From: Desulfuromonadales bacterium
GTDB taxonomy: Bacteria > Desulfobacterota > Desulfuromonadia > Desulfuromonadales > BM103
DNA: 64,000 nt
Direction: 5' to 3'
Assembly (NCBI GenBank): GCA_014860225.1
Contig: JACZKE010000034.1
Span: 1 to 64,000 of the forward strand
Shown here: positions 26,370-35,545 of the stretch, piece by piece
Numbering within the stretch: position 1 is the stretch's first letter
Layout of the letters: every line of letters starts with the position of its first letter
Translations under genes and position numbers: made by a program
The notes under the pieces: generated by a model
Told to the model about the DNA's origin: nothing
Database searches by the model: none
Seen by the model: only the letters and a program-made list of their open reading frames with translations

Positions 26370-27098
26370 TTATCTTCTGACCATCTTGCGCCGACCCTGC
26401 ATTGCCTTGGTATGCTTGCGGATCAGATCGCCCTGCTTCTCAAGCTGGAACTGATGCCAGAGATCGCCGTAACCCTGCATTTTCATTTTCCCGCCTGCCT
26501 TGAGTGATTCAAGATTGGCTTTCATCAGATCGTCATTTCCGACCTTTTTCAAGCCTTTCTCCATGACACTGACCGCCTTGTTGCGATCACCGATCTTCTC
26601 CAGGCAGAAAGCATAGAGGCTCCAGAGGAGTGCTTCTTTGCGGGTGGCTGCCAACGTCTTCTCAAAAGTGGCGATCATCTTTTTCGGCTGGTTGCGTTTC
26701 ATGTGAATAATGGCCAGCATCGCCATAGCGATCCAATGACGGACGAACCCCTGATCGAGATATTCATAAGCCTTGTTGAAGTCCCGACGCATGTAGTAGA
26801 TCATGCCGATCTGGGCGTTCATTTGCTTTTTGATGAAAAATTGCCAGTAAGCATACTTTTTCTGCACCGCTTCCAGTTTATGGATCGCCGCTTCCGGACG
26901 GTTCGCCATGAGGTCTTTCTGCACCGTATCCATGGACTCTCCAACTCGCTTCATGACCTGTTTCAGCAAAAGGATATAGATAAGCGTGAAAGCGGCCAGG
27001 CCGGTAACGACAGGAACGACGGGGTGCAGACTGGTGGTAAAGAAAATTGCGGCGCCAAAGACAGCGGCGATAATAAATGAAATAAGTGCAGACAACAT
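26370..27098 (-). CDS. TPR-type membrane protein, unknown function
   Basis: A 242-residue protein with two N-terminal membrane helices (about 3-21 and 27-47). A cytoplasmic helical region follows with three or four TPR-like units (for example MIYYMRRDFNKAYEYLDQGF and YAFCLEKIGDRNKAVSVME). It ends in a basic tail. TPR parts mediate protein contacts. It is upstream of the Smr gene on the same strand and may be co-transcribed. Confidence 0.7.
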   Translation of the reverse strand: MLSALISFIIAAVFGAAIFFTTSLHPVVPVVTGLAAFTLIYILLLKQVMKRVGESMDTVQKDLMANRPEAAIHKLEAVQKKYAYWQFFIKKQMNAQIGMIYYMRRDFNKAYEYLDQGFVRHWIAMAMLAIIHMKRNQPKKMIATFEKTLAATRKEALLWSLYAFCLEKIGDRNKAVSVMEKGLKKVGNDDLMKANLESLKAGGKMKMQGYGDLWHQFQLEKQGDLIRKHTKAMQGRRKMVRR

Positions 27099-27361
27099 GA
27101 GAACAAAGTCCTTTCAAGTGATGAGAAGCGGCGTATTCTATCAGCCTGTCCCGGTGTTGTCAAAACAAACCAAGGTCTTGATCAGGGGCCTTTTGCCTGG
27201 TTCAACAGTTCATGAGAGAATGCGCACCCAAACTCTGGCCGCAATGATCTTTTCGATAGACCGCAAGCGCCAGGAGCAGAGCCCGGCAGCACCATAGAGG
27301 CGGGAACAGCCGACAGGCGTTTCCCTGGGGAGAACCGTTCAGGCAACAGTCTTGTTCAAGT

Positions 27362-29083
27362 TCAGCTGCGACTGCCGCTACTCACATGCAACGTCAGCTG
27401 TTCACCCGGTTGCAGCACATGGTTTTCAGCCAGATTGTTCCAGTTGCGAATCTGACCTGTCTCCACGGCAAACTCACGACCGATCGCCCAGAGGGTGTCG
27501 CCGGGGCGCACCTTGTAGACTACTTGTCTTAAAGATTTCGTTCTCTGGGCAGACGTGGCTTTAACAGCCGCCGTTTTAACCGGGGCGGCTTTAGAAGAAA
27601 CAATCAGATGCTGGCCAGGGCGAATGACGTTGCTCCAGCCGAGCCGATTCCAGACCCGTAATTGCTTTTCTGTGACATTGAACTTCTGGGAGATCTTCCA
27701 GAGGGAGTCGCCTGAACGCACCTTGTAGGAGACTTTCCGCGAACGCTTAAAATCATCTTTAAGTTCAGCAAGGGCATTAGTTCCGTTTGCATCCGGATTC
27801 AGCGGTACAATCAGATCGGTGCCGATCTGCAAAGCCCGCGCGTTACGAATCCCGTTGAGACGCTGGATGTCCTGCACACGGACACCATGACGTTTCGCCA
27901 GGGCCAGCAAAGTGTCCCCCGACTTGACCTTATGACGGGCATAATTGGCCCGTTGCCGCTTGGGCAATCTGGAATATGCTTCCCAAAAAACATCCTTGCT
28001 GCCAACAGGCAGGCGCACCAGGTAGTCTTTTGCTTCAGGTGGCGTGGACCAGCGTTTAAGCTCCGGATTGAGCTTTTTAATCAACTGATAATCGGAAGCG
28101 CTCAGCCGCGCAATAACTTCAAGATCAGTATTGCTCGGCAGGGGCACTGTGTCATAAGCGATCGGCTCATGATACTCGAGATCGGCAAAACCGTACTTGT
28201 CCGCTTGTTTGGCGATCATCAGCACTGCCAACAGCTTGGGCAGGTAGTTCTTGGTCTCTTCCTGCAGGTATTCGCCGCGGCACAGCTCCCAGAAATCCCT
28301 GGAATTGTAGCGTTTTACAGCTTGACGAAGCTTGCCGGGACCAGCATTGTAGGAAGCCACCGCCAAGTACCAGTCACCATCAAAAGCGGCATAAAGATCC
28401 GAGAGAAAATGGGCAGCGGCACGCGTTGCTTTCTCCGGGTCACGACGCTCATCGTGCCACCAATCATTCTGCAGACCATAATGACGCCCGGTACTTTCGA
28501 TAAACTGCCAGGGGCCCACCGCGTGAGCCCAACTGTAAGCCTTGTCGTTGAAACCGGATTCGACCATCGCCAGGTATGCAAGGTCCTTGGGCAGACCGGC
28601 CTCGGCAAAGATAGCACGCATCATCGGCAGATAACGACCGGAGCGCTCCAGCCAGGTTCTGAAGGTGTTTTTAGCCTGGCCGCTGTAATAATCGACAAAA
28701 TAACGAACCTTGTCGTTCTCCACAACCGGGAAATCGTAGATTGGCTCCTCGTGAGCAAGCACTTGACCTGGATCCTCGGGTGGCAGCTGATCTTCACCTT
28801 GCAGCAGCTGGTTGTCAGCCAACGTCTCTGCATCGAGAGGTTCGACATCCTCGAGCATGACTTCAGCTTCAATGCCCTGCGTGAGCGAATCGGCCAGGAG
28901 AACCTCGGCTCTTTCCTCTTCATTCACGGGAGCGGCTGGATCTTGTGCATCTGCAACCTCTTGCTGAAATGCCGACGATGGTACAAAGGCATGATCAGAC
29001 GATGTGGACCAGGGAGCACCCGAAAAACAGCCTGTCAGGATAATCCCGGACAGCAGACAAATAAGGAGCTGGAAGAGCCGCAT
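27362..29083 (-). CDS. mltD: Membrane-bound lytic transglycosylase D with LysM repeats
   Basis: A 573-residue lipoprotein. The lipobox LTGC places the lipid Cys at 19. An acidic linker is followed by an SLT goose-type lysozyme domain (about 150-290), with catalytic Glu in AMVESGFNDKAYS and the AVGPWQF motif. Three LysM modules then follow (HKVKSGDTLLALAK, YKVRSGDSLWKIS and YKVRPGDTLWAIG). It cleaves peptidoglycan glycan strands to give anhydro ends. The ATG has a GGAGG ribosome-binding site; an in-frame start at 29107 is less likely. Confidence 0.9.
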   Translation of the reverse strand: MRLFQLLICLLSGIILTGCFSGAPWSTSSDHAFVPSSAFQQEVADAQDPAAPVNEEERAEVLLADSLTQGIEAEVMLEDVEPLDAETLADNQLLQGEDQLPPEDPGQVLAHEEPIYDFPVVENDKVRYFVDYYSGQAKNTFRTWLERSGRYLPMMRAIFAEAGLPKDLAYLAMVESGFNDKAYSWAHAVGPWQFIESTGRHYGLQNDWWHDERRDPEKATRAAAHFLSDLYAAFDGDWYLAVASYNAGPGKLRQAVKRYNSRDFWELCRGEYLQEETKNYLPKLLAVLMIAKQADKYGFADLEYHEPIAYDTVPLPSNTDLEVIARLSASDYQLIKKLNPELKRWSTPPEAKDYLVRLPVGSKDVFWEAYSRLPKRQRANYARHKVKSGDTLLALAKRHGVRVQDIQRLNGIRNARALQIGTDLIVPLNPDANGTNALAELKDDFKRSRKVSYKVRSGDSLWKISQKFNVTEKQLRVWNRLGWSNVIRPGQHLIVSSKAAPVKTAAVKATSAQRTKSLRQVVYKVRPGDTLWAIGREFAVETGQIRNWNNLAENHVLQPGEQLTLHVSSGSRS

Positions 29084-29133
29084 AAATAAACCTCCAAAAG
29101 CGCGCACAAATTACAAGAAAAAAGCAGTGAGTG

Positions 29134-30804
29134 TCAATTATCCTGAGCGGTAGTCACTGATGGATCCAAGGTTCCCCGGGCCTCTTCACCCCAGCAACGC
29201 TCTTCCATTTCACGTAAAAGATCGGTAAAGGTTGCCCGCTGGAAGGCACTGACTGCAATTGCATCGAAACGCCGACATAGCGGAGCGACCTCTTCAGCAG
29301 GAATCAGGTCGATCTTATTAAAAACCAGAATCCGGTCAATTTCATGAAGATCAAGATCCTGCAGGATGCGGTCAACAGCGCGAATCTGCTCTTCGAAACG
29401 CGGGTTGGAAATATCGACTATGTGCAGAAGAAGATGAGCGTCAACCAGTTCTTCCAGAGTTGCCTTGAAAGCCCCCAGCAGGCTTTTCGGCAGTTCTCTG
29501 ATAAATCCAACTGTATCGGTAATAATCACCTCGCGTTCCCTGGGGAAGCGCAGGCGGCGGGTCGAAGTGTCCAGAGTGGCGAAAAGCAGATCTTCGGTAA
29601 AAACCTTGCTCTGGGTTAAGGCATTGAGAAGTGTTGACTTACCGGCATTGGTATAACCGACGATAGAGACAATAGGCACACCGGTTTTAATGCGTTTCTG
29701 TCGCCGCTGCAAACGCCCCTTACTGAGTGTAGTGAGCTGCCTTTCCAGACGGCTGATCCGATCACGAATCCGTCGCCGGTCGGTTTCCAACTTGGTTTCG
29801 CCGGGACCACGGCCACCGATGCCGCCCATCAGACGTGACATGGCCGTTCCCTTGCCGCTCAGGCGTGGCAAAATGTACTTGAGCTGAGCCAGCTCAACCT
29901 GAACTTTGCCGTCCAGGGTATGCGCTCGACGGGCAAAAATATCGAGGATCAACTGGCTGCGGTCAACTACTTTCAAATCAGTCATAGCCGCAATTGTACG
30001 CACCTGAACCGGACTGAGGTCCTGGTCAAACACCAGCAGGGTCGCCCCTTTGTGTAAGGCGCTGATGACAACTTCCTTGAGCTTGCCCTCGCCGATCAGG
30101 GTACGCGGATTCAACTTGCGTGAACGCTGCATGATACGGTCGAGGACGACCACGTCGGCAGTGCGGGCCAGCTCAATCAATTCGTCCATTGAATCTTCGG
30201 CTTCACGGTGTGGCGCCTGGGTTACGGAAAGCAGAATCGCTTTTTCCCGGTTATCACCCAGGTCGACTGTTTCCGAGCGCGATTGTTCCAACTCCGCATC
30301 GAGAGCACGGATGAATGCAGTAAAATCAAGGTCCCAAGCGTATATTGACGGTATTTTCTGCAGCAGGTAAATTTGTCCATCAGGATTGGGTGGTATCAGA
30401 TGGGCGTAATGCAACGGGCCGGGCAGTCCATCCTCACCAACGGCCAGGCTAACCATCATGTCAAGCCGCAAAAGCGCCAGGTCATTGAGGTCGTCCTGAG
30501 ACAAGGGTTCGCCCTTGAGGTGAGTATGAATACAGCGCAAGCCGCGCAAGCCGCTGCGTCCAAGACCAAAGCCGGTCAGATCGGGGATGACAAGTTCACG
30601 ATCATCGCCAAGGATGACAAATTTCACCTCGCCGCTCCGATCGACAATCAGGCCGATCTGGCGACGCAGAGCGCGGGACTGCTCCGTCAGGTAGCGGGCC
30701 AACTCAGGGGTAATCACCACACCAGCCGGTATACGGCGATGGTAGATTCTTTCTAGAGCCTTGATTAGACTGGATTTCAGCCCTGTTGTACTGCCGTAGA
30801 TCAT
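29134..30804 (-). CDS. hflX: GTPase HflX, long form
   Basis: A 556-residue GTPase. The first 185 residues are an extra N-terminal domain not found in E. coli HflX. The HflX N-domain follows (about 190-350, with GRGPGETKLETDRR). The GTPase domain comes next, with GYTNAGKST (P-loop), DTVGFIRELP and NKID. HflX splits stalled or heat-shocked 70S ribosomes. The extended form is common in Geobacter relatives. It is followed 50 bp later by mltD on the same strand. Confidence 0.9.
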   Translation of the reverse strand: MIYGSTTGLKSSLIKALERIYHRRIPAGVVITPELARYLTEQSRALRRQIGLIVDRSGEVKFVILGDDRELVIPDLTGFGLGRSGLRGLRCIHTHLKGEPLSQDDLNDLALLRLDMMVSLAVGEDGLPGPLHYAHLIPPNPDGQIYLLQKIPSIYAWDLDFTAFIRALDAELEQSRSETVDLGDNREKAILLSVTQAPHREAEDSMDELIELARTADVVVLDRIMQRSRKLNPRTLIGEGKLKEVVISALHKGATLLVFDQDLSPVQVRTIAAMTDLKVVDRSQLILDIFARRAHTLDGKVQVELAQLKYILPRLSGKGTAMSRLMGGIGGRGPGETKLETDRRRIRDRISRLERQLTTLSKGRLQRRQKRIKTGVPIVSIVGYTNAGKSTLLNALTQSKVFTEDLLFATLDTSTRRLRFPREREVIITDTVGFIRELPKSLLGAFKATLEELVDAHLLLHIVDISNPRFEEQIRAVDRILQDLDLHEIDRILVFNKIDLIPAEEVAPLCRRFDAIAVSAFQRATFTDLLREMEERCWGEEARGTLDPSVTTAQDN

Positions 30805-30909
30805 ATTTGATCATCCATGAACGCAGAATTCTGTCTTAGATATTCAGTCTGATGCATTCTGTGTTCCAAACTGCTCTGTCCAAACAAATTATCATTGTTT
30901 ATCATACGC

Positions 30910-30937
30910 AAAAAAGGCCCTACAAGGGGCCTTTTTT
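30910..30937. terminator. Bidirectional terminator after fabI
   Basis: AAAAAAGGCCC and GGGGCCTTTTTT arms lie about 27 bases past the fabI stop. They can terminate on both strands. Confidence 0.8.
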
Positions 30938-30963
30938 ACGTACTGTATATGCAATAAGAATAA

Positions 30964-31731
30964 TCATTCCGCTGAGATATTGAAGCCGCCATCGACATAA
31001 TGGATTTCACCAGTGACCCCGGTAGAAAGATCTGAGAGAAGATAGAGGCTTGCCTTGCCAACTTCCTCCTGGGTGACTGTCCGCCGCAATGGACTACGCA
31101 CCTCCATGATGTGCAGCTTTTCTTTGAAATTACCGACACCGGATGCTGCCAGTGTTTTGATCGGTCCCGCAGAGACGGCGTTGACCCGGATTTTTTGCGG
31201 ACCAAGCTCGGCAGCCAGGTAGCGAACCGAGGCTTCCAAAGCAGCCTTGGCTACTCCCATCACGTTATAGCCGGGAACGGCCAGCACGGCACCGAGGTAG
31301 GTCATAGTGACGATACTGCCACCTTCCGGCATCAAGGGCAGGGCGTAACGGGTCATGGCGACCAGCGAATAGGCGCTGACGTCCAGTGCCAGGGCGAAAC
31401 CTTCGCGACTGGTCTGGGTGAAGGGGTTTTTCAGCTCCTCACGATTGGCAAAGGCAACCGCATGAACGACAAAGTCGATTGTTCCCCACTGCTGCTCAAG
31501 CTCTTTAAAAACCGCAGCAATCTCATCATCAGAGCCAACATCGCACGGCAGGATAACCGTGGATCCCATACTCGCAGCCAAAGGGCGAACACGTTTTTCC
31601 AGCGCCCCGTTTAAATAGGTAAAAGCCAGTTCGGCACCGGCAGCGTGCAACTGCTGGGCAATACCCCAAGCAATGCTCTTGTCGTTAGCGACCCCGAAAA
31701 TAACGCCACGCTTGCCATCCATCAAGCCCAT
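30964..31731 (-). CDS. fabI: Enoyl-[acyl-carrier-protein] reductase (NADH)
   Basis: A 255-residue SDR enzyme that reduces enoyl-ACP in the last step of each fatty-acid elongation cycle. It has the FabI cofactor motif GVANDKSIAWGIAQQL, a catalytic Tyr-x6-Lys in YNVMGVAK, and the substrate loop AGPIKTLAASG. The start ATG has GGGAGG seven bases upstream. This is the normal length for the family. A short inverted repeat lies upstream. Confidence 0.95.
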   Translation of the reverse strand: MGLMDGKRGVIFGVANDKSIAWGIAQQLHAAGAELAFTYLNGALEKRVRPLAASMGSTVILPCDVGSDDEIAAVFKELEQQWGTIDFVVHAVAFANREELKNPFTQTSREGFALALDVSAYSLVAMTRYALPLMPEGGSIVTMTYLGAVLAVPGYNVMGVAKAALEASVRYLAAELGPQKIRVNAVSAGPIKTLAASGVGNFKEKLHIMEVRSPLRRTVTQEEVGKASLYLLSDLSTGVTGEIHYVDGGFNISAE

Positions 31732-31777
31732 GAATCTTGCCTCCCGAGAGAAAAATAGAACATCTAAACGTACCCGT

Positions 31778-31803
31778 CCAAAGTCTATACACGGATACTT
31801 TGG
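31778..31803. promoter_or_regulatory. Inverted repeat upstream of fabI
   Basis: CCAAAGT and ACTTTGG arms, 12 bp apart, lie about 47 bases before the fabI start codon. They could be an operator or a leader hairpin. No known regulator can be assigned. Confidence 0.25.
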
Positions 31804-31853
31804 TAGGTTGTCATATCAGATAGACGGACTAAAGGCAAGGGGCAGCACATTTT

Positions 31854-32636
31854 TTATTGCACAGCCGCTTGTGCGACATTCACACCTATCAGCGTCAAGA
31901 GTGCTTCAGCCGTTTTGTAGCCAGGGACAATCAGGCCGTCAGGCAGCACCAGAGTCGGGGTTGAACTGATGCCCAGATCAGCGGCCAGGGCCAACGTTTG
32001 ATCGACCGCAGAAGTATCGCAATTTGCCGGCGGCACCGGCTTGCCGGCAAAGCTGATTTCAAGGAGTTCCATGGAATTATTGCAGACAATACTCCTGGAG
32101 ATTTCATAGGCATTGGGATGCATTTTGAGTGGGTAGAGTTTGATCAGAAAAGCAATCTCAGGATCACGCCGCACAACGTCTTTGAGCTCCTCATGAAGTT
32201 TCTTACAGTAGGGGCATTCCGGATCAGTGAAGACAATCACCTTGGTTCTGGCCGACGGCTTGCCAAGAAGCAGCGCATCTGCCAATGGAATCTTACTAAC
32301 ATCGACCCTATTCATCCGGGCACTGTACTCGCTTGTAATATTTTCCTTGTTATTTAGACGGATCACATTGCCCGAGACCAGATATTGCTTGGAAAAATCG
32401 ATATAGACCGGTAACTTCCTCTTGTCCTTTTCAACCTCCGCCACCCACAAGCCAGGGACTTCTGAAAACTCTACGCTGTTGACCTTGTCAACCATACTGC
32501 CGAGCAGTTGTTCGGTTTCGGTCTTGCTAAGGCTGTGGCAATCGACACAGGAACCGGCGCCGCACCCGTCAGAAGACATAGCAAGAGCATTAGTCGCTGC
32601 GAAAAGGACCGCAATAAGGATAAGTAAAGAACGCAT
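31854..32636 (-). CDS. DsbC-like disulfide isomerase with haem-type CXXCH
   Basis: A 260-residue exported protein with a signal peptide (cleavage near NALA). Immediately after it comes GAGSCVDCHS, a CXXCH motif that could carry covalent haem c. A DsbC/DsbG-type dimerisation part (about 40-115) precedes the thioredoxin fold, with active site CPYCK and cis-Pro in STPTL. DsbC proteins shuffle wrong disulfides in the periplasm. The CXXCH near the mature N-terminus is an unusual addition, though related Geobacter-type proteins may share it. The start was chosen for the signal peptide; the frame is open to 32729. Confidence 0.85.
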   Translation of the reverse strand: MRSLLILIAVLFAATNALAMSSDGCGAGSCVDCHSLSKTETEQLLGSMVDKVNSVEFSEVPGLWVAEVEKDKRKLPVYIDFSKQYLVSGNVIRLNNKENITSEYSARMNRVDVSKIPLADALLLGKPSARTKVIVFTDPECPYCKKLHEELKDVVRRDPEIAFLIKLYPLKMHPNAYEISRSIVCNNSMELLEISFAGKPVPPANCDTSAVDQTLALAADLGISSTPTLVLPDGLIVPGYKTAEALLTLIGVNVAQAAVQ

Positions 32637-32850
32637 AAGTTCATCTATCTCCAACATTGTTACCGGCAGACATTTGCCATATAATTCTTCCCCAAAATAA
32701 AAAGCCAGGATGTATTCTAACGGATACAACCGGCATTAGACAAGGGTGGGATTACGAAAAATTCAAATTATTGAAATACTGGTCTGTCTTTCATAATAAC
32801 TCGCCTTATGCTCGACAACAGATCACTGAAAGCTCTGAAGTGGAAAAAAA

Positions 32851-33417
32851 ATGGATACCATTACCCTTTTAGGACTAGCATTGGCGTTGGCAATGGATGC
32901 CTTTGCCGTCGCCCTCGGTACCGGGGCTGTGCTGTCGCGTCTGACGGGACGCCACCTGTTTCGCCTTGGTTTCCACTTCGGACTTTTCCAGGCCATGATG
33001 CCGGTGATCGGCTGGCTGGCCGGACTGACTATCATTCAGTGGGTCTCGGCCTGGGATCACTGGATTGCCTTCGGTTTACTGGCACTGATCGGCGGACGCA
33101 TGATTCACGAGGCATGCAGTAATGAAGAAAAGTCTGCTGACCGTGATCCGACCAGAGGTTTAAGACTGGTTCTGCTCTCCATTGCCACCAGCATTGATGC
33201 CCTTGCAGTCGGCTTTTCTCTGAGCGTTATCGGCGTGTCGATCTGGATACCGGCTCTGGTCATTGGCCTGGTTGCTGGATCGCTGACCATCGCCGGCATG
33301 TTGATGGGCGGTCGCATCGGTAATCGATGGGGCTCCAGAGTGGAAATATTGGGGGGGTGCATTCTGATTGGCATCGGTTTCAAAATTCTTGCCGAACATC
33401 TGCTGATGGCATCGTAA
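32851..33417 (+). CDS. mntP: Manganese efflux pump MntP
   Basis: A 188-residue protein with six membrane helices arranged as two similar halves. The conserved Asp motifs AMDAFAVALG (first helix) and ATSIDALAVGFSLS (fourth helix) are present. MntP exports Mn2+ to prevent toxicity. I looked for the Mn-sensing yybP-ykoY riboswitch in the 210-bp leader and saw no convincing match. It is a single gene with its own terminator, divergent from the DsbC-like gene. Confidence 0.9.
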   Translation: MDTITLLGLALALAMDAFAVALGTGAVLSRLTGRHLFRLGFHFGLFQAMMPVIGWLAGLTIIQWVSAWDHWIAFGLLALIGGRMIHEACSNEEKSADRDPTRGLRLVLLSIATSIDALAVGFSLSVIGVSIWIPALVIGLVAGSLTIAGMLMGGRIGNRWGSRVEILGGCILIGIGFKILAEHLLMAS

Positions 33418-33448
33418 AAAGCAACCCTATGGCGTCATAGTGCTTTTT
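33416..33448 (+). terminator. Intrinsic terminator of mntP
   Basis: Nested arms AAAAAGCA/TGCTTTTT and CTATG/CATAG directly follow, and partly include, the stop codon region. A T-run closes it. Confidence 0.75.
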
Positions 33449-33539
33449 CAGGACTTCGACATTTTCATATGCCATCATCCCTGAAAGTCACCATGACACG
33501 AAAAAAACACTTGTTCCTGCAAACATCAAAATTCGAGAT

Positions 33540-33608
33540 CTAGAAGCCTGCCGGACTATACGGGCCGAAGCGAAATTCCGGCTCATGGATAGTCCGACAG
33601 GCTTCTAG
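33540..33608. repeat. Compact palindromic copy of repeat family 2
   Basis: A 69-bp element bounded by CTAG. The 20-bp terminal inverted repeats (CTAGAAGCCTGCCGGACTAT on the left) match with one difference, around a 29-base centre. It may represent the full short form of family 2. It lies between convergent genes. Confidence 0.7.
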
Positions 33609-33658
33609 GAAAATTTTATCAGGAAAGACTCTCAAGGAAAGCATCGCAACTGAACGGG

Positions 33659-34291
33659 TTACTGTTTCTTACTCACTTTGGGTCTCAGTTTGATGATCAT
33701 CATTCCCTGCTTCGCCTGTATATCAACCAACTTCAGATTGATAGGTATGTCACGGTTGCCCACCCGGGCCAGTAGTGGCTTAATCGCATCAAACTCGACC
33801 GGGTGTTCCCTGTCCGCAAAGGCCGTGAGAACCGGCAGGAGCACATCGCCGAGCTCGGCCCCACCTCCGGCTTCATCCGGTTTAGAAAATCGGGGGGTCA
33901 GGTACAGGATCTTCCCGATTTTATCAAAACGCATGAGAAGCTCACAGGTCACCGGCAAAATGGCGGTTCCCAGTTTCATGTTGAGATCCCTCCCTGCAAT
34001 TCTGGTGCTCATGGACAGATTTTCACCCTTGACCACTCCCTGCAGAACGATTGAATTATTTTTCACTTGAAGTTTGTCCAGAGTAACTATCGTGATATTT
34101 CCATTCACCAGCTCCTGGTTCCCCTCAAGCGGTATCGGCAGTGCATCGCTGATGATCTCGTAGAGGATTTCTGCGGGCAGTGATATGTTGATGGCCATCT
34201 CTTCCGAGGCGAATGTGTTTTCACAAACCGGGGCTGCGACTAACAGGGTCAAAAAAAAGACCGACAGAAACATCTTTTGAATCGATTTCAT
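33659..34291 (-). CDS. Exported protein of unknown function
   Basis: A 210-residue protein with a clear signal peptide (about 1-29, ending ENTFASEE). The ATG has an AAGGA ribosome-binding site; a longer frame reaches 34384. The mature domain shows alternating hydrophobic strands and ends in a basic tail. It has no cysteines and no known motif. The pattern of beta strands binding a nonpolar face resembles periplasmic lipid-binding folds, but I cannot assign a family. Confidence 0.6.
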   Translation of the reverse strand: MKSIQKMFLSVFFLTLLVAAPVCENTFASEEMAINISLPAEILYEIISDALPIPLEGNQELVNGNITIVTLDKLQVKNNSIVLQGVVKGENLSMSTRIAGRDLNMKLGTAILPVTCELLMRFDKIGKILYLTPRFSKPDEAGGGAELGDVLLPVLTAFADREHPVEFDAIKPLLARVGNRDIPINLKLVDIQAKQGMMIIKLRPKVSKKQ

Positions 34292-34380
34292 AAATTTTTC
34301 CTTGTAAACAGGAGAATCATGCGGGAGTCTTGCAGAAATGCCCGGAATTACTCCTTCCCGGACACGGCGGTTGCAGCGCC

Positions 34381-34422
34381 TCATATCAACCGGATCATAT
34401 CAACCGGATCATATCAACCGGA
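34381..34422. repeat. Triplicated 14-bp tandem repeat
   Basis: Three perfect copies of TCATATCAACCGGA stand head to tail. They lie between the PHP gene and the exported-protein gene, about 90 bp upstream of the latter. They could hold repeated regulator sites or be simple slippage. Confidence 0.8.
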
Positions 34423-34439
34423 GAGAAGTTGAACGGAGA

Positions 34440-35321
34440 CTACAAATCATTACTTTGTTGATCGACTCTTCGTGCAACTGCCTCCCGAATCTCCTCAACA
34501 CAGCGATAGGGAATCTTCAGGTTGCCTCGGCCAGCCCCCATGACAATACCACCTTTGACCGGCTGATGGAAATCAGAGCCGCCAGTCACGATCAGGTTCT
34601 TCCTGCGAGCCATGGTGATGTAGCGATCGATGCCATCATTGCCAGCCCCGGAGCTGTGTGCTTCCAGGCCATCAAGGCCTAATGCGATGAATTCGTCGAG
34701 TAACTCCGACAGGCGATTATCGCTGACGTTGATAAATGGCGGATGGGCAAGCACCGAACAACCACCGGCGGTATGAATCAGGCTGATTGCCTCCGCTAGA
34801 GGAAAAAATCGTTTCGGCTCATTGCAGGGGACAAGATAGCGGATGAAAGCTTCCTCCATATCGCGTACATAACCTCCTGCAACCAGTGCCTGACCGATAT
34901 GAGGACGCCCGAGGGTTCCCCCGGCCCGTCGGCTGACATCCATGAAATCAAGAGGCTGTCGACCCTCGGCCATGAGTCGCAGGTTAATATTAGCGAGGAT
35001 GCGTTGATTACGTCCGGCCCGGAAATCACGAAACTCGCCGAGGGCCTTTTGCAGTGCAGCGTTTTCGTGATCGAAGGCGTAACCGAGCAGGTGCAGATCG
35101 TTTTGGTCCTGCCAGTGGACCGAAAGCTCAACGGCCGGAATTATCTCGACACCATACTTTCTTCCGGCAGCGAGTGCTTCAGGGATGCCGTCCACATTGT
35201 CGTGATCAGCCAGGGCAATCGCCCGCAAACCAAGGTCTGCGGCTCCGGCGACCAGTTCGGTCGGAGTCAGAACACCATCAGAAAAGGTGCTGTGAAGATG
35301 AAGATCGACATAATTATTCAT
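34440..35321 (-). CDS. PHP-domain phosphoesterase (RNase AM/TrpH-like)
   Basis: A 293-residue PHP protein. The metal-site motifs DLHLHSTFSDG (N-terminus), ALADHDNVDG, HLLGYAFD and the final SDFH are visible. E. coli YciV (RNase AM) of this family trims 5' ends of rRNA and degrades pAp or short RNAs. The sequence supports the family; the substrate is inferred. The ATG is the first one next to the conserved DLHLH start. Confidence 0.83.
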   Translation of the reverse strand: MNNYVDLHLHSTFSDGVLTPTELVAGAADLGLRAIALADHDNVDGIPEALAAGRKYGVEIIPAVELSVHWQDQNDLHLLGYAFDHENAALQKALGEFRDFRAGRNQRILANINLRLMAEGRQPLDFMDVSRRAGGTLGRPHIGQALVAGGYVRDMEEAFIRYLVPCNEPKRFFPLAEAISLIHTAGGCSVLAHPPFINVSDNRLSELLDEFIALGLDGLEAHSSGAGNDGIDRYITMARRKNLIVTGGSDFHQPVKGGIVMGAGRGNLKIPYRCVEEIREAVARRVDQQSNDL

Positions 35322-35545
35322 AGAGTGCCTGTCAGCAGATAATAATGTCACTTTAACATGAAGCGCTGCGAAGAGGCGAGAAACAAGGAATGCGTAAAAT
35401 CAAGCTCTCAGATTTCTCGACTTTCTCACTCTGTATCCCTCACTTCGTGCCGGCGTTTCTAGCCGTTTTTAGCAGCTTTAAGATTGACATCCCTTGCCGG
35501 GCATGCTTCCATTTACACACAATCTGAGCCCTTCAACAGGACATC

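Noticed and set aside
27887-29089. A 400-codon frame opposite mltD
   Set aside because: The lytic transglycosylase on the other strand has intact motifs and signal peptide; this frame is its shadow.
32740-32850. Manganese (yybP-ykoY) riboswitch before mntP
   Set aside because: I looked for its conserved loops and did not see them in the short leader.
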